DNA of 64,000 nt, taken from the NCBI GenBank assembly GCA_036852015.1, contig JAANDG010000090.1, forward strand, positions 248,001 to 312,000, given 5' to 3'. Made by a program: the position numbers and the translations under genes. Of this stretch, positions 45,468-58,811 are shown piece after piece (position 1 is the stretch's first letter; every line of letters starts with the position of its first letter). The notes beneath the pieces were generated by a model that saw nothing but the letters and a program-made list of their open reading frames with translations, did not search any database and was not told the origin of the DNA. The DNA is from Pelodera strongyloides. Lineage: Eukaryota > Nematoda > Chromadorea > Rhabditida > Rhabditidae.

Positions 45468-48372
45468 CTAATCGTCACTAAATGGCTGTAGTGTATGCCA
45501 CTGAGCTACTGATCTCCGTGGAGTTGCTAGCATATCTTGCCATTGTTTGAGAGCACCTCCAGAGGCATTATTACCAATGAGGATCTGAAAATATTAAGTA
45601 TATAAAGCATATTTTGTAATGCACATGATACCTTATTACATTAACACACCAGCGTCTTGAGTTAAGGGCGTTTAGAATAACTATTATAAATTATTAATTG
45701 TAATTTACCTGTCCAATCCTCTCATTAGAGCCCACCCGGTCGTAATCTGACACAATTATGTGGAGGTGCACTCTCTGGAAATAGATATAAAGCAATTAAA
45801 CTGCTGGTCACGTTGAACTCGTCATTTGGATTTGGTCCAATTGTTGTTATTTATTTATTCCTGCAAAAACTTATTTTGGAACTACGATCCCAATATTTAA
45901 TCCCACACTCCCAACGCTCGTAATTTTTTCTTGTTTTTCAGTACCACTTTTCCAGAAAAGGGACTTCGTGCTGAATCACAACTAACTAATAGCAAGCAAC
46001 AATACCAAGTAAATTATGACTGGGTATGAATAAGATTTCCAGCAATATGAGAAAAACTTACAATTACTTATAAAGTTTACCTGCATTTTCTCCGGGGTCA
46101 CGTCAAAACTGAACGATTCATTGTAGTACGGATTGAGCGTCTTCATTTTTATAGTCGTTTTCTTCTTTTCGAGCCTTTTGTTCTGCATCATCAAGTAGAT
46201 TTTCACATAGGGATCTGCATGGACGTTTTATTATTGAAGTTTGCTAATGTCCTAGCTGATAACTTGTTCTCTAATTGAGTTAGAGAAAATTTGCATATTT
46301 AACTCGCGAAACCTCACCGGGATTGTGTACCGGCCGGTTAAGATTAAAAGCGTAACCTATACGCTAGGGTATAAACATTTATTACGAACATAAAAATGTA
46401 TCGTGCAAGTTTTGTCAAATTAAAACCAATGCCAAGAAAACCATAACATAAACGGGAGAATATAACTCTATTCCGGAGAAATGTACACAGAAGCTATGTT
46501 CAACCTAAGACGTAACAATTATCAAAAGAAACAAAAAAAGTTACCGGAAAGTCCGAGGACGTCCATCTTTTTGAGGTTTTTGCATTCCATCACAACGACA
46601 CTCAATTTATTCTTGTTTGGGACATAACGCAGGGCGACGCATACTTCACCGAGACGGTTTTCCTAGATTGATGATTATAGTATATTAATGGGATGTTATT
46701 CTTTATGTTATTTACGGTTAGCACTGGCAACGAATATTCATAAGGTGCACAGCCATTATCATGAAAATAAAGGCAAATTAAACCCAACTTAAACAGGATA
46801 CAGGCTAGCCCCCAACAAGAGACTCAGTTATTTGATTGAGAAAACATCGAAACATAGAATACTTACTGGAGGACTTTCAATCAGTGAAGTTTTCTCTATC
46901 GTCGTGGCTAAGTCAATTTTACCGAGAGGAATGGATATTTGACCGATCTAAATATTTTTTTCATATAATTATTCCAGGAAAACATAAAAGCACAAACAAA
47001 ACAACACAGAACAAATGTCATTGCTTACAGAAAAAGAGATTTTACAACTGACAATATGAGCGACGTTTGTAGACACGGGGGCGCAGTTATATATTAAGTA
47101 GGTTTAAGCTTTCAGGCTTGGCCTTGGGCTTAGGCCGCTTAGGTCTAGCTCGCGGTCTTTACATAATAATAATAAATGTTTACCTGATCATGTTTACCAA
47201 ATCGATCAAAGTCGAATACATTCAATACCAAGGTTTGACCAGCAATTTCATTGAAGGGAATCTGGAAGTAAAATTTTTAATCTTATGAAATCACCAAACC
47301 TCTCGCTCTTACTAGCTCCTCTCTCTCTCTCTCCTCTCTCTCCCTCCGTCCCAGCTTTTTTTAATGAAACATTTTGATCAAATTCCTCTTTTAGGGAAAA
47401 ATCCCAAATCCGTTTAATTGTGTCTATTCAACCGAAACGGACAACCGCAAAAATAACCAGAAAAAGACCCTTTGAAAGCATTTCGTGGCACTTTAGTTCA
47501 ATTGCAATTTGGGTGTTTTATAAATAACAATCAATGCGAAATATGTGCTAGACATGAGCACATGAGGCGGGATATTGACTGGCACTAAAGCTCTCAGTTT
47601 AATTTGTGCAGTATAAACTTAGTAGTTAAATACTTTGCTCTCGCTTTTCAAATACTTTCAAATTGTCTGCCAAAGATGAAAACATATTTCACAATATATA
47701 AAATAAAACCTAAAACTTACTTTGAAAACGAATGTTTCATTAAACACGGGATTCAGAGATTTCCGTTGCACTTTTGTCTGATATTTCTTCTTTTTCTCGG
47801 GTAATAGAAATAATTTGACATAAGGGTCTGATGTCCCACCCAAGTCCATTGCGGGCAATTCCTCTGCTTGGACAATGGTCACCGACAGCTAAACAGGATA
47901 AAGTATGATTCTAAAGTCTAAAGCGGTGTTGCACGTGGTCTGTGAAACATATACTGGACAACCGCATTTCTATGCAATTTATGTAAACAGCGTTCCATTC
48001 TGTGCTGGATGTGCGCAAAGGTGAACAGAAATTTACATATAATCAAGCGTTCGTTTCAAATGTATAATAATGGCTTACTAAATTTTGCTAAATATTAATT
48101 TAATAAAAAAATTAATAGGAATACTACAATTGGAATAAAAATAACGTAAATGTTTCCAAAGCGTTGTCATTGATTCTCTTTTTATTATTATTGATTAATA
48201 TTAATGATTACTGTTTCAGTAGTTTATTTTCTGTCATATTATTTTCAATTCAAGGACTTGATAAAAAAATAAAACTTACTGAATTCTTATCAAAATCATA
48301 ATCCAGTTTATACGTTAATCGGCCAAGAAATTTCTTTTCTTTTTCCTCTTCTTTCTTTTTAATTAGTGACAT
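45468..48372 (-). CDS. Synaptotagmin-like double C2 protein
   Basis: Eight minus-strand exons join in phase to 284 aa: 48372-48280, 47888-47721, 47261-47184, 46947-46867, 46662-46545, 46214-46081, 45774-45709, 45584-45468. C2A has [20 protein letters not shown] and [10 protein letters not shown] with calcium ligands Asp46, Asp52, Asp104, Asp106 and Asp112. C2B has [19 protein letters not shown] (Asp174, Asp180) and [10 protein letters not shown] (Asp234, Asp236), with Glu242 where synaptotagmin 1 has its fifth Asp. The tail [18 protein letters not shown] is typical of synaptotagmins. It should bind membranes in response to calcium in exocytosis. It starts [17 protein letters not shown] right after a TTTCAG acceptor, so either upstream exons with the usual membrane segment were missed or this is a form without one. 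Which snt gene it is cannot be fixed here. Confidence 0.85.
47915..48065. repeat. Copy of the CACGTG-terminus repeat in a synaptotagmin intron
   Basis: AAAGCGGTGTTGCACGTGGT then CTGTGAAACATATACTGGACAA matches the left part of the family (compare 50036 and 58812). A right terminus is not clear. Confidence 0.6.
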
Positions 48373-48376
48373 TCTG
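48373..48376 (-). promoter_or_regulatory. Acceptor directly before the synaptotagmin-like start
   Basis: On the minus strand TCTCTTTCAG is followed by a single A and then ATG. This is the arrangement of a nematode trans-splice site, but it would also fit an internal exon of a longer synaptotagmin. Confidence 0.45.
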
Positions 48377-50025
48377 AAAGAGAAAATACATACAAAATTA
48401 TTGAGAAAAAATTAAACAACGAAGAAATCGCTCGATCACTTTGTAAAATAACAAAGTAATATATCGAAAGGAACGCAAAGACTAATACGATGAATAAAGA
48501 AAAGTAAACTGTAAGGCAATGCTTAGGCTTAGACTAAAATAAACTAGGAGCTTCGGCTACAAGTATGACTGTAGAGACTTAGAAAAGAACTAACTTCTCT
48601 CCCCTCTCTCTATCAACCTCTCGTCACAAATCCAGATATATATCCATTAATACTATCCAATATATAAAATAATACTTTACAACTTTGTATTTAGTTAAAT
48701 AAAAAGGGGGAGAGGAATCGATTTCCCTCTATATAAATGGGCAGCTTTTATCTGGCAGACAGCTTCTTAATTTGGGTTCCTAAGGCCTAAGGCCCATTCC
48801 AGAATTGGGTTGAAGGAAAACAATATATACTAGGCATCATATAGTTCTTTGCTCTAGAAAGTTTATTTCAGCGTAGCAAGTCTGTAGGACCTACATATTA
48901 TACTACATATCAACATATCATTTATCTGTGCGTAATAAATTATTATTATTATTATTATATGCCGTAAAAACAAGAAAAAGAAAACAATGAGATAGGAGAA
49001 AGACAGGAGAAAGATGTTACTAGCTAAGATACAGAGACATTTAAAACATCTCAAAACAACTGTCTTAGTATGTACTTATATATTTCCTGAAGGAGTTAGA
49101 AGTTAAAAGTACACGTCCGTATAAATGAGGAAATGTCTCCATCGTCTCTTATAGCATTGCGCTCTTTCTAAGAGTCTAATAAACATAACCTTTAAATGTT
49201 TCCCATAATCAAAACAAAATACAAAATAGCCAACTTCCCAAAATTTCCAAAATATACTCACATCAGGGGGCCCTTTTAATGGAAATAGATACGTACAAGG
49301 AGGAAGGCAAGTAATAAAAAGAATATTCAGACTAGACCAAGAGAAATATGGAAAAAGTTGGGTAGCATGTTTAGTTTTTGTACCAAGCTCTCATTTTACT
49401 AACAATAAGATAACATTTCTTAAAATTAATAACCACTGCACAGGATGGGTTAGTATAATACAGGTAATATGGCAAACAATTATTTTGAACTTATTGTGGT
49501 CAACAAAAAAAGTTTTTGAACAAAGTAATAACTATTAAAAGGATCTAAGCCCGAGAGGCCAGAGGCGGGGGCCATGTTAGGCCGCCAGGCAGGGAGTAGT
49601 TTTATAGCGGTACGATAAAAAAAAACATTACAACGACCTGTTTCATGATTTCATTTTCATTGTTTGATTTATAATTTCTAATAAAATTTAAAAATTTCGC
49701 AGTTAATACGACTTCATAATTAAAATTTCGTTCTAATACAATAAATCTCAGAATTTATGGCTTACGAGCGTTTTAATGTGCCAATAAATAAAAAGGAGAG
49801 CACTTATGAAATGGCACAGCTAAAATCAAATCTTGAATTGGCCGGAAATAATTTTCATCAAAAAGGTGGGAAAATGAACTCGACTTTAAAATGTGAAATT
49901 ATCATATTTCTCACATATTTTATGTGATGCAAAAGCTCACACCTCATGTTTTTCTAATAAGTAATTTGGGATTCTGCACGAGAAGGAAACATGAATCAAA
50001 AGCGTGACAGAGAAGGCAACTTTAG
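48377..50025. other. Intergenic DNA upstream of the synaptotagmin-like gene
   Basis: AT-rich. I looked on the minus strand for a cysteine-rich membrane-spanning exon of a synaptotagmin and found none. A small ATT microsatellite lies at about 48940-48957 and a GC patch at about 49550-49595. Confidence 0.5.
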
Positions 50026-50029
50026 AGAA

Positions 50030-50190
50030 AAGGCTTCAAGTGGTATGACATGTGGTTTGTGAAACATATGCTGACACAACTCCACTTGCATTATATGCAA
50101 ATTTCCCTGCTTTCTCAGCATCTCGTCAGAATAACACAATACACTGAAAAGCATTTGTTTAGCATATATTTCAAAACCATGCATCGTACC
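50030..50190. repeat. Copy of the CACGTG-terminus repeat
   Basis: CAAGTGGTATGACATGTGGT followed by TTGTGAAACATATGCTGACA is the family's left end, with ACATGT replacing CACGTG. The interior shares ACTTGCATTATATGCAAAT with the copy at 58812. Confidence 0.6.
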
Positions 50191-50639
50191 TCTTTATTAA
50201 TCTGGCTGTAAAACAGTAAATAACAATAACATTAAATAACATCAAAAAACAATACCGACCAAGATGAACCCAGGCAGAGTGTTTCATAACGCATGTATAT
50301 AAACCAAAAGGTACCAAAAGGTTCTGTCCGGGGATTAATCTGGATCTGCGATGCTCAGCTCCACAAAAAAAAACAGCCGGATTAACTATGGACGAGGTAT
50401 GGCAGCGTAATTAATTAGTAATTCTATTCGGAAATTATAATTCTCCGTTCCCATATAAAGAGTGCCAATTGCTCCACATTCATGACTCCAAAATTTTACT
50501 CCGAAGATATTTTTATGCCAAAAAATAGAGAAAAACACAACCACAAGACAAAAATGGCTCAAAACGTTCTCAAGGAAAGTAATTTCTGTCTACAGTATTA
50601 GGATTGACTGTGAAATAGTAAACGCAATAATCCCCAAGC

Positions 50640-53300
50640 AGACGGTTGTTGATCCTTGTTGATCCTTCCTTCTATCCTTCAATCTATCCTTGTTGATGAA
50701 GCTCAGTTAGGGCATATTCAGGGGTATACCCTTCTTTTTGATGGGGAAAGGCATTACCATATATTGGAATTCTCTCTCCCTCTCTAGTCGTCTTTGCCTC
50801 TAACTCTCTCTTTCGTCTCTCTCTCTCTCTTTCTCTATCTAGTCTCTCTCTCTCTAGTCTCTCTCTCTGTCTCTCTCTCTCTCTAGTCTCTCTCTCTCGT
50901 CTCTCTGACAATGATTGGGTGTTACGAATGAGTATTCAGAATATACGGCTGACCTCTCCCTGAAGACATGATGGATGAAAGTGACACGACAACGATGTGA
51001 TTAGAGGGAGAGAAAGACGAAGAGAGTGAGAGGGAGACAGTGAGGGAGAGGGAGAATCGATAGAAGACTAGAGAGAGAGGAGAGAGAGAGAACCTTCATT
51101 TTGAACAGTATTCGGTTTTGTTCAAGTTTCTCATAAAAAGGAGCGCCGGAAAATGAATATTGTAAGACTTTTACAGCAGGAATACATGCGAACAGCTATA
51201 CTTTGGACACCACGTCGACGGTGGTAGGACTTGTTTGAAGGAGACCTACTACAACGCAAAACACTGATGGTGCGAGGCGAAAGAAAAATCAGGTGCGCTT
51301 ATATATTTCGCATTTATCTCAAGGAATATATGAACGAAGCAGTACAGAAGTTCCCGGTTTTCTCATGCAACCTTTTTCAATCCTAAGTCACAGACGGGAT
51401 TTTTTTTTATTTTTTTTTATGGTAACTGTGCTTCTTAACATTATTACTTTGAGATAAAAATTTAAATGTTTTTCCGTGGCAAACAAATACACCTACAATT
51501 CGAGGTTATATAGCTTGGAGCTTCAGCGCATTCGTAGGTCTAGAATTAACCACTGCAAATAATGAACTGCGCAAGCATGTCAACTAATGTATGAAGCAAG
51601 CAAATATATGGTGCAAAAAGTCAATTATATATGAAGCACATAAATACACCACCTTCAGAAATGCTATTTTTCATAGCTTTAGAATTAACCCCTGTAAATT
51701 ATGAACTGGCGCAAAAAATCTTCAAAACTCCTCGTGGTCCCATGGGGATCAACTGATCAACTTTTTCCAAAAAGAACAACAAACAGAAAAAGGGACGGGC
51801 TTTTGAAAGAAGAAAACAGCGAATAATTTACTGGAACTTCGCCGGAGGCATTGGGGTTTGTTGAAGAAGATCTCAGAAAGATAGGTACTTCAGAAGCCAT
51901 AGCCCATGCCCTATTTAGTAAGATAAGAAGAAGGGCATGCGCTATAGATGACAAAACAATAATTTTACTCCAGATTCATCGACACATAAATAAATCCCGC
52001 CTGTGAATATTTCCTCTTTTTAACAATAAGTGTAGCTTTATTATTATTGTGGTGACATTCTATGCGCAGGCTCGCCATCAGCATATGAAGCAGCCAGTCG
52101 ATTCAATTATCATGCAAAAATTCATTTAAATGCTAGTATATAATGACAAAAGAAAATGCGGGCACAGAGAAAAAATACAAATGAACATTTTAAAAAGAAG
52201 AAGCATAGTATTGGTACTATATATTGATTTCATGTGGTAGTAAACATTCAATTATGAGAACAACGAAAATAACTGACAAGAGCCGTAGAGGAAAATAGAG
52301 GAAATGAAAGGTAGAAGGGATAAAGCTCCAGAATGGTTAGGAGAAGAGAGGGAGTGATGGAGATATAGGAAGATTAGGAGAGGATAGACATAGAGAGAAC
52401 ACAGACGAGACAGGGTGGGGTGAAAAGAGTAGGTGGATGATGAGAGCCCAGATGGTGTCAAGTGCAGAATTTTTAGGAGAATAAGCCCCTAGTTGGCGTA
52501 TGCATGATAGAATAGTTGAAGCTTGAAGAGAGGAGGGAGTACGTGATGGAGCCGAAAAGGAGAGAGAAAAGAGGGATAAAGAGAAAGAGAGAAGAGCTAA
52601 GTGACAGAGACAGATGGAGGTAGAGGGATAGAAAAAGACGTGCGAAGCTAACGAAGGGAGCATTCGCCAACGAGCTTGCTATTCTAATTAATTACATCCA
52701 GGATAGAGTGCCAAGAACTTGGCAAGATAATAATGTCAGTGAAATTCCGAGGTATAAAATGCATGGAAAAGGATGAGCTACTAGGATAGAAGGGATAAAA
52801 ATGTCCGTTGTTGATGTTGACCACAATTTGGAAGGGCACTCTTCTGATAGATGGGATTGTGTGGTGAAAAGCCATACACATGTGACTCTATTAGGGAATC
52901 CAATGTACTCGTATTCACACAACGGAATACTGAGGGAGAGGGAGGGAGGGAGGGAGAGAGAGAGTCCGTGAGAGGGGGGGGGAGGGAGCACGACTCGAGA
53001 AACAAAGAGTAGAAAGAAGGAACGACGATGAGTAGAGATCAAAGAGAAAGAGAGAGAGAGAGAAGAGATAGAGAGAATACTCACAGGAGGATTGGGTTCC
53101 CTTTCTAATCTATCTCTCAATAAGGGAGAAGGGCCCTAGTATTCAAAGGTGTATGAGGAGTAGATGGCAGTAGGATACAAATACAGACAATACATGGAAA
53201 CGAGCGATGAATAGAGAGAGAGAGAGAGAGACAGATAGAGAGAGAGAGAGAGAGGAAATTAGCATATAACCATAGGAGCTATTTGTTGCAATATTCAAGG
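50640..53300. other. Intergenic DNA with CT and GA simple repeats
   Basis: CT-rich block at about 50765-50910; GA-rich blocks at about 51000-51090, 52265-52650, 52925-53085 and 53210-53250. The Ser/Leu-rich minus-strand frames (52252-53120) are readings of these repeats. No gene recognised. Confidence 0.6.
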
Positions 53301-54071
53301 AAATTGATATTCTGATTCTACCTCTGATGTCATAAACTACATTCACGCGTGTCACCTGACAATAAGCTATATTTTAGAATAGGAGTGTTCTTAGGTTCAG
53401 GCTTGTATTTTTACGTTTTCTTACGACTTGAAGTTTGTCACGATTTTCAAACAACTTATGGACAAGCATTCAATGTTTTATCATCTAGCATCACACAACA
53501 TAGGCATAGATCAAATAATTGTAAATAATTCAATATATTCCCTTCTGCACGTCAACCCCATCACCAAACACATAAAGGAAATGATGAACGACATGGACAC
53601 ATACGATATTGCATACAATCCATTGAATTATAAATGAATTCGGCTAAAAAAGCAAAATATCGGGTGAATTTATGACTGCGACGGAGGCAGAATAGTGTGT
53701 CTACAGCATAGAATCAAATGAAAAAGCGAAACCCTGTTTCGCTAGTGAAAATAACTACTTGATAGTAACCATTTTGACATTATAGTTAGAGATTTCAAGA
53801 TGTAAAAATCTTATTAAGTTATGACAAAGAATGACGGCGTCTGCACTACACTAGATTGTTTCCAAATCATGTAGCTAAATTCATGGAAAATTGCTTTTTT
53901 TTGTAGATAATCATGGTTGGAATTCGAAAAATTTCTCCCAAAAAAGCGAGCTTTCAGTCGTCTAACATACGTGCCTCATTGTTAATATAATCACTAATAA
54001 CACCTTATCAAGTGAACAAACTGCAGTAAATCAATTTGATTATCCATCTCAAATTGATAAAAAAACGACTC
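53301..54071. other. Intergenic DNA
   Basis: A 69-codon frame at 53428-53637 has no recognisable motif and no gene context. Nothing else seen. Confidence 0.45.
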
Positions 54072-54256
54072 TTAAAGCGAAATACTGGCCGGTTTTTGAA
54101 ACGCATCGAGTACACCATCATTTTTATGCAGCTTATGCAAATGAACATAAATTAGAATAAAAAGTCGAGTTAAATTTTTCGGGCAACTTAGCATAAGTAC
54201 GTAAGAATTCAGTTGTCCACGATGCGTAGCAAAAACCGGCCGGTATTTCGCTTTAA
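54072..54256. mobile_element. TTAA-ended fold-back element
   Basis: The left end TTAAAGCGAAATACTGGCCG and the right end CGGCCGGTATTTCGCTTTAA form inverted repeats of about 40 bp (continuing into GCATCG / CGATGC). Both ends carry TTAA, the target of piggyBac-type transposases. GGCCGGTATTTCGCTTGAAA at about 31770 is a related solo end. Confidence 0.85.
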
Positions 54257-57200
54257 TTCATAAAATTCTAAAAAAGAAAAATGTGTATGTGAATCTGTGA
54301 CTGATATTTCCCACCATTTTTCTGTGTTGGAGGGATTTGCTTCATGCGAAAAGAATTCAATTTCGTGCCAATTCGGCATTAGCACAAGAATACGCTCCTG
54401 ATATGGGTTTTTGGTGGCTTTGGGAGGGAGGGAGTTAAGAGAGAGAGGGAGAGAGAGAGAGAGATATGGAGGAAAGAATAGAAAGAGGAAGGGGAGGGAG
54501 TGGGAGAGAGGGAGAAGGATAGAAAGAGGCAGAGGGGGAAAAGAAGGAGAGAGAGAGATAGGGAACGAGGGAGAGAAAGATACAGCTTTTGTGCAAAAGA
54601 AAGAGAGACATAAAAATTTAGTTTTTCTAATCACTAATGTTCGTGTCTACGATGTATTTGTAAAGAAACGAAAGGAATCAAAGGCAAAAGTCACTGCGTT
54701 TCGTAACACTTTCGTAGAATTAAGAGGCTCATTATAGATGGAATAACTTTAGAACATTCTTATGCACTCTCTAACTGACATGATTGTATTTTAAATTATG
54801 TATACACGAAAATTCCCGTGATTATCAAAATACGATTCAAATTACCAAACCAAATTCGGGCCAAACACAACAATGCTAATTATGTAGGGGAAGGTGGTTC
54901 TTAATTTATGGCAATTTAGTTTCATCGAGCTTCAAACATCACAATTAATTATATGTTTCCTAACCACAAACGAAAGCCGAAACGGTAATTAAACAGCTTT
55001 TTTGGCTAATAAATAATAAACTTTAAACCATGAAGGTCTAATACTTCATCTGTATTTTCTATTGCACTTTCGTGTGTTCAATTGTCTGTGTGAGAAAAAT
55101 AGTTGCCATGACGACGGGTATCCCTTTAAATTGCTTCCCTGTAAAAATTTTGGAACCTAAGTTCCTTACTCTCAAAGAATGTAAATTGTAGATAGCACAA
55201 GAACCTTAAAAAGTCACCGATTTTTGCTCTCATTGTCAGTAGCAAATACTGAAATTTTATTCAAACTCTCGCAACGCAATATCCTTCGATGCGATAAAAA
55301 AAAGACTTTTACGACGATACACTTTTTAAAGTAACGGCCTTTTATGCTTGTTTTATAAATTAAGTTTCAAGCGCAACTTTTTAACATGTGATTTCCACTG
55401 CGTTTTGCAAGAGCAAAGTATATGAATGGCCGCAAAGTATATGAATATCCATGTACCAAATATTTATTCAAAAATACGCACCCAAAATGTCCAGACAAAT
55501 CAGACATACATATTTTTACCCAACAAAAAGAGTCTGGCGGCGCTATCAGATTACTCCCTTTTCAAAAATAACCCAATAAACACAATATTTGCCGAGCCCG
55601 GGCCGGGCCCGCATGAAAATATTTTAACTGTGCATGTGAAGTGATACTTATAAATTACTCGGTGGTCAGGTTATTAGCTCAACATCAAACAAGGTTATTA
55701 GTCAGGTTATTACAGGTTATTAGCTCAACATCAACCAAGTGTAATTAATTGTCTTATATTTCTGTGACTTCTGCAGCTTATATTTTTTACTCGGTTCGGA
55801 AGGAATGAACATTAAGATATACGAATACCACTTTATTAAGTCACACACAATCCTCATTAGGCCGAAGAACAGAAGTATCAGTCCCATAATTACTCGACAG
55901 CTTTGAATATATCTTTATCTTTGCATGTAAGTATAGGAATTTTCCACGTAAAAATACAATCATAAATACTAATAATAAGAGGCAAGTTTATGACCCATTC
56001 TTTCTACACAACACCGAAGATTAAGAGATATGTACAAGTCAAACCTGAATACATACAAATCTAAATCTGCAAAAATGAAAAATCAGAACATCTACTCTAC
56101 TGAAATGACATGAAAAGGATAATTGTAAGCTCAACAACACTTTATACATGACAAGATTATGCTGAATTATGCGCAACATTAGGAAAAGGTCGCCAACTGA
56201 ATTGTGCGCCCTATGTTTTGCGTAACCCTGGCGCATCTCCTGCGCACCTTCGACGCAAAACTGATTTTTTAGCGCCGCGGAAACGCAGTCAAAAAAACAG
56301 TCTACACAAGTAATAAACCAAAAACACTAGCTGTCTAAATTAAAGTATTGGCATTGATAATTGAGAGGTATATATATCAAGAATCTAAAATCATGCGGTC
56401 TCCCGGTTTTGCAGCATAAATAATATTCATATCAAATCTCTATCTAGGACGTAAAAATAATTTCTCTTTTGAACAATAAGAATTTTTCAAATTCAAATAG
56501 ACGATTCTTCGTTGTTCATTGGTGGAACCAATTGGTCTGACTTCTTTTTCGTCTCGTATCCTTCTTCAAGGTGTACTTTATTCGACCTAAACTAATTCAT
56601 TAAAAGGGTGCGAAAATTAAACCAGACACCTTTCCGGTCTCACTTAGGTGCCCTTTCTCATTACTAATTTGCTTTACTATTATTCGTTTTATGTATTTGT
56701 TCACTGTTATAATAAAGATTTATAAGGTATCATTACAGTTGCGCAGCTTCGTAAATAGGTTAAAATGCTGAAAGAAAGATGTAACGCCATTAACAGTTCT
56801 GATTTGGCCTGATGAGACGTGTTTTCCAATCAGAATATATATGCGCAATGGTGAAACCAACAAGTCAACAGACATTATTTCTAATGTAGTTGGAAAACAA
56901 CGAGTAAATTACCGTATCAGCGTACGTACAACATGCGTGTTTACTATGTTCAGTCATAAATCAAAAGCTGTTTGCAAGTCATGTGATTTGAAACCTAGAC
57001 TGAAATAACATCGAATAGATGTGCTCGAAGCACAAAAGCTTCACCAATTTTTGTAATATATCTTATTTAGCAAGGAAATTGGAATGGGTCAGAGTGGTGT
57101 TTATGCATAGCGAAGTTGATTGTTAAACCACTCACCATATAATAACTATCGGAATAATCAGTAGCGCAGAAATTAAGTAGAACGGAAGCTGCGGACGGTC

Positions 57201-57394
57201 AGACAGTGCAGAGTACGGTAGAAGAGAGTGGAAGAGAAGGGCAGAGAGTAGAGAAGCAGATGACTCGAGCACCGCAACCACGCCGAACACACGACCTAGA
57301 AAATAAATTATTATTATTATTATGAGGAAACACCGCGTTGCTAACCAAGTAATTGTAAACGGAAAGATACCCAATTATCCACCCACCGCATACC
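54257..57394. other. Intergenic DNA with GA repeat and GC-rich island
   Basis: GA-rich simple repeat at about 54420-54590. GC-rich island at about 56165-56290 with GTCGCCAACTGAATTGTGCG and TTTTTTAGCGCCGCGG. AATACCACTTTATT at about 55825 resembles, inverted, the tail of the SINE-like element. No gene recognised. Confidence 0.5.
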
Positions 57395-57740
57395 CTGCTC
57401 CACCTTCGCGCATGTTATTATCTTATTATCTTTGACCTTTCTACATCTACGCACATCCTGATATCCTTCCCCGCACTCCACTATCGTTATGCGCGCATTC
57501 CGCTACCTCTTCGCACATCCGGCTATCCCTTGGCACACTTCATTACCTTTCTGAACACAATGCTACAACTTCACACGCTATATTTTCTTCGTGCGCACAA
57601 GCGCTATCCAAACTCACAACCCCCTACTCCTTTGTACATTGCGTTATTTTCCTGCTCACACACCGCTATCCCATCGCACGCTCCATTCTATCAGCACCCA
57701 TACCGCTACGCGTTAGCACAAATCCTACCTTGGTTCTGCT
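57395..57740 (+). repeat. Degenerate ~20-bp minisatellite
   Basis: Successive units such as CGCGCATTCCGCTACCTCTT, CGCACATCCGGCTATCCCTT and CACACGCTATATTTTCTTCG follow one another with period 18-23. A loose consensus is CGCACATCCGCTATCCCTT. The open frame at 57530-57832 is read through it. Confidence 0.65.
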
Positions 57741-58811
57741 GCGTGCAATTGTGTGCGATAAGCGAGCGAATCCCAACAGCGGCAAAACGCGAGAACGCTT
57801 CGAATGGAACAGCTGAAATGAATATTTTATAAATTTACTATCAGATTTAGGCGAATAAGATAATACACAGTTTTGTCGATGTTATGAAAGCAGCCAAATA
57901 TAATAATGCAAAACTGAATCGGGAGGGAGAGGGAGCGTTTTTGTTTTCGGCCATTGATTTCCGTCGAACTTTACGACAGAATTATATGTACACATTTCCT
58001 AATAATATTAATTCAGCAATAGTAATACAAACACTGACTTTTTCTATTTATATCCAAATTCTTTCCCTTTCTTTGCTTCATCAAATCTTTAGTCAACAAA
58101 CATATAACAAATGTCGTGCAAAACAACAATATGTCAACTAACGCGCTGCGCGTGCGTGAAAAGTCGCTCATGGAGATTTAAACTGTGTAGGCAGTGTAGG
58201 CACTACATTTCTTGTCATATTGCTACAAAATTTTCCCTCCAGAAACTTCTCTCATACTTCATACACATACTTTATCTCAAAATTCAAATGCCAAAGATGC
58301 CTGGAAGCTTAACCGGCTTAGAAATCCTAATGAACACAAACAACAATTTTTTTCAGTCTTATCAACAAAATCTCCGATAAATCATTGTTTGTGTCAACCC
58401 ATAACATTGAACGATTAACAGTGGAGAACCGGAGAGAGGAAGACAGAAGAGAAGGAGAATTACATAAAGAGAATAGAGAGACAGCGAGAGAGAACAAATA
58501 GAGAGAGGCAGAGACAGAGAGTTCCGCTAGAACTATACAGTGACAAATATAGGAAACAGCGGGAATTTGAATTGTTCGTGGGAATCGGCTTATCTAGTGT
58601 GTATTAGTGCAGTCACCCCTCCTGCCATCCCCGTATGTGTGACATTCCTTTCTATTATGAACAATTATCAACCAATCGCTGAGACACCGAATATAAAGAC
58701 TCACTACCGAGTACACGTAATACTATTCGCCTTCACTGGATTCATTCTACTACTCGCTGTATTTCTTGGTAATTTACATTTACATAGGCAAATTCAAATG
58801 TTATCAGTTAT
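57741..58811. other. Intergenic DNA before the GH1 gene
   Basis: No gene recognised. A purine-rich stretch lies at about 58430-58520. It may include promoter sequence of the GH1 gene. Confidence 0.5.

Noticed and set aside
52252..53355. Several minus-strand frames up to 142 codons
   Set aside because: Simple GA/CT-rich sequence read in different frames, no motif and no splice context.
53428..53637. Possible small gene of 69 codons
   Set aside because: No recognisable motif, no splice partners and no conserved context.
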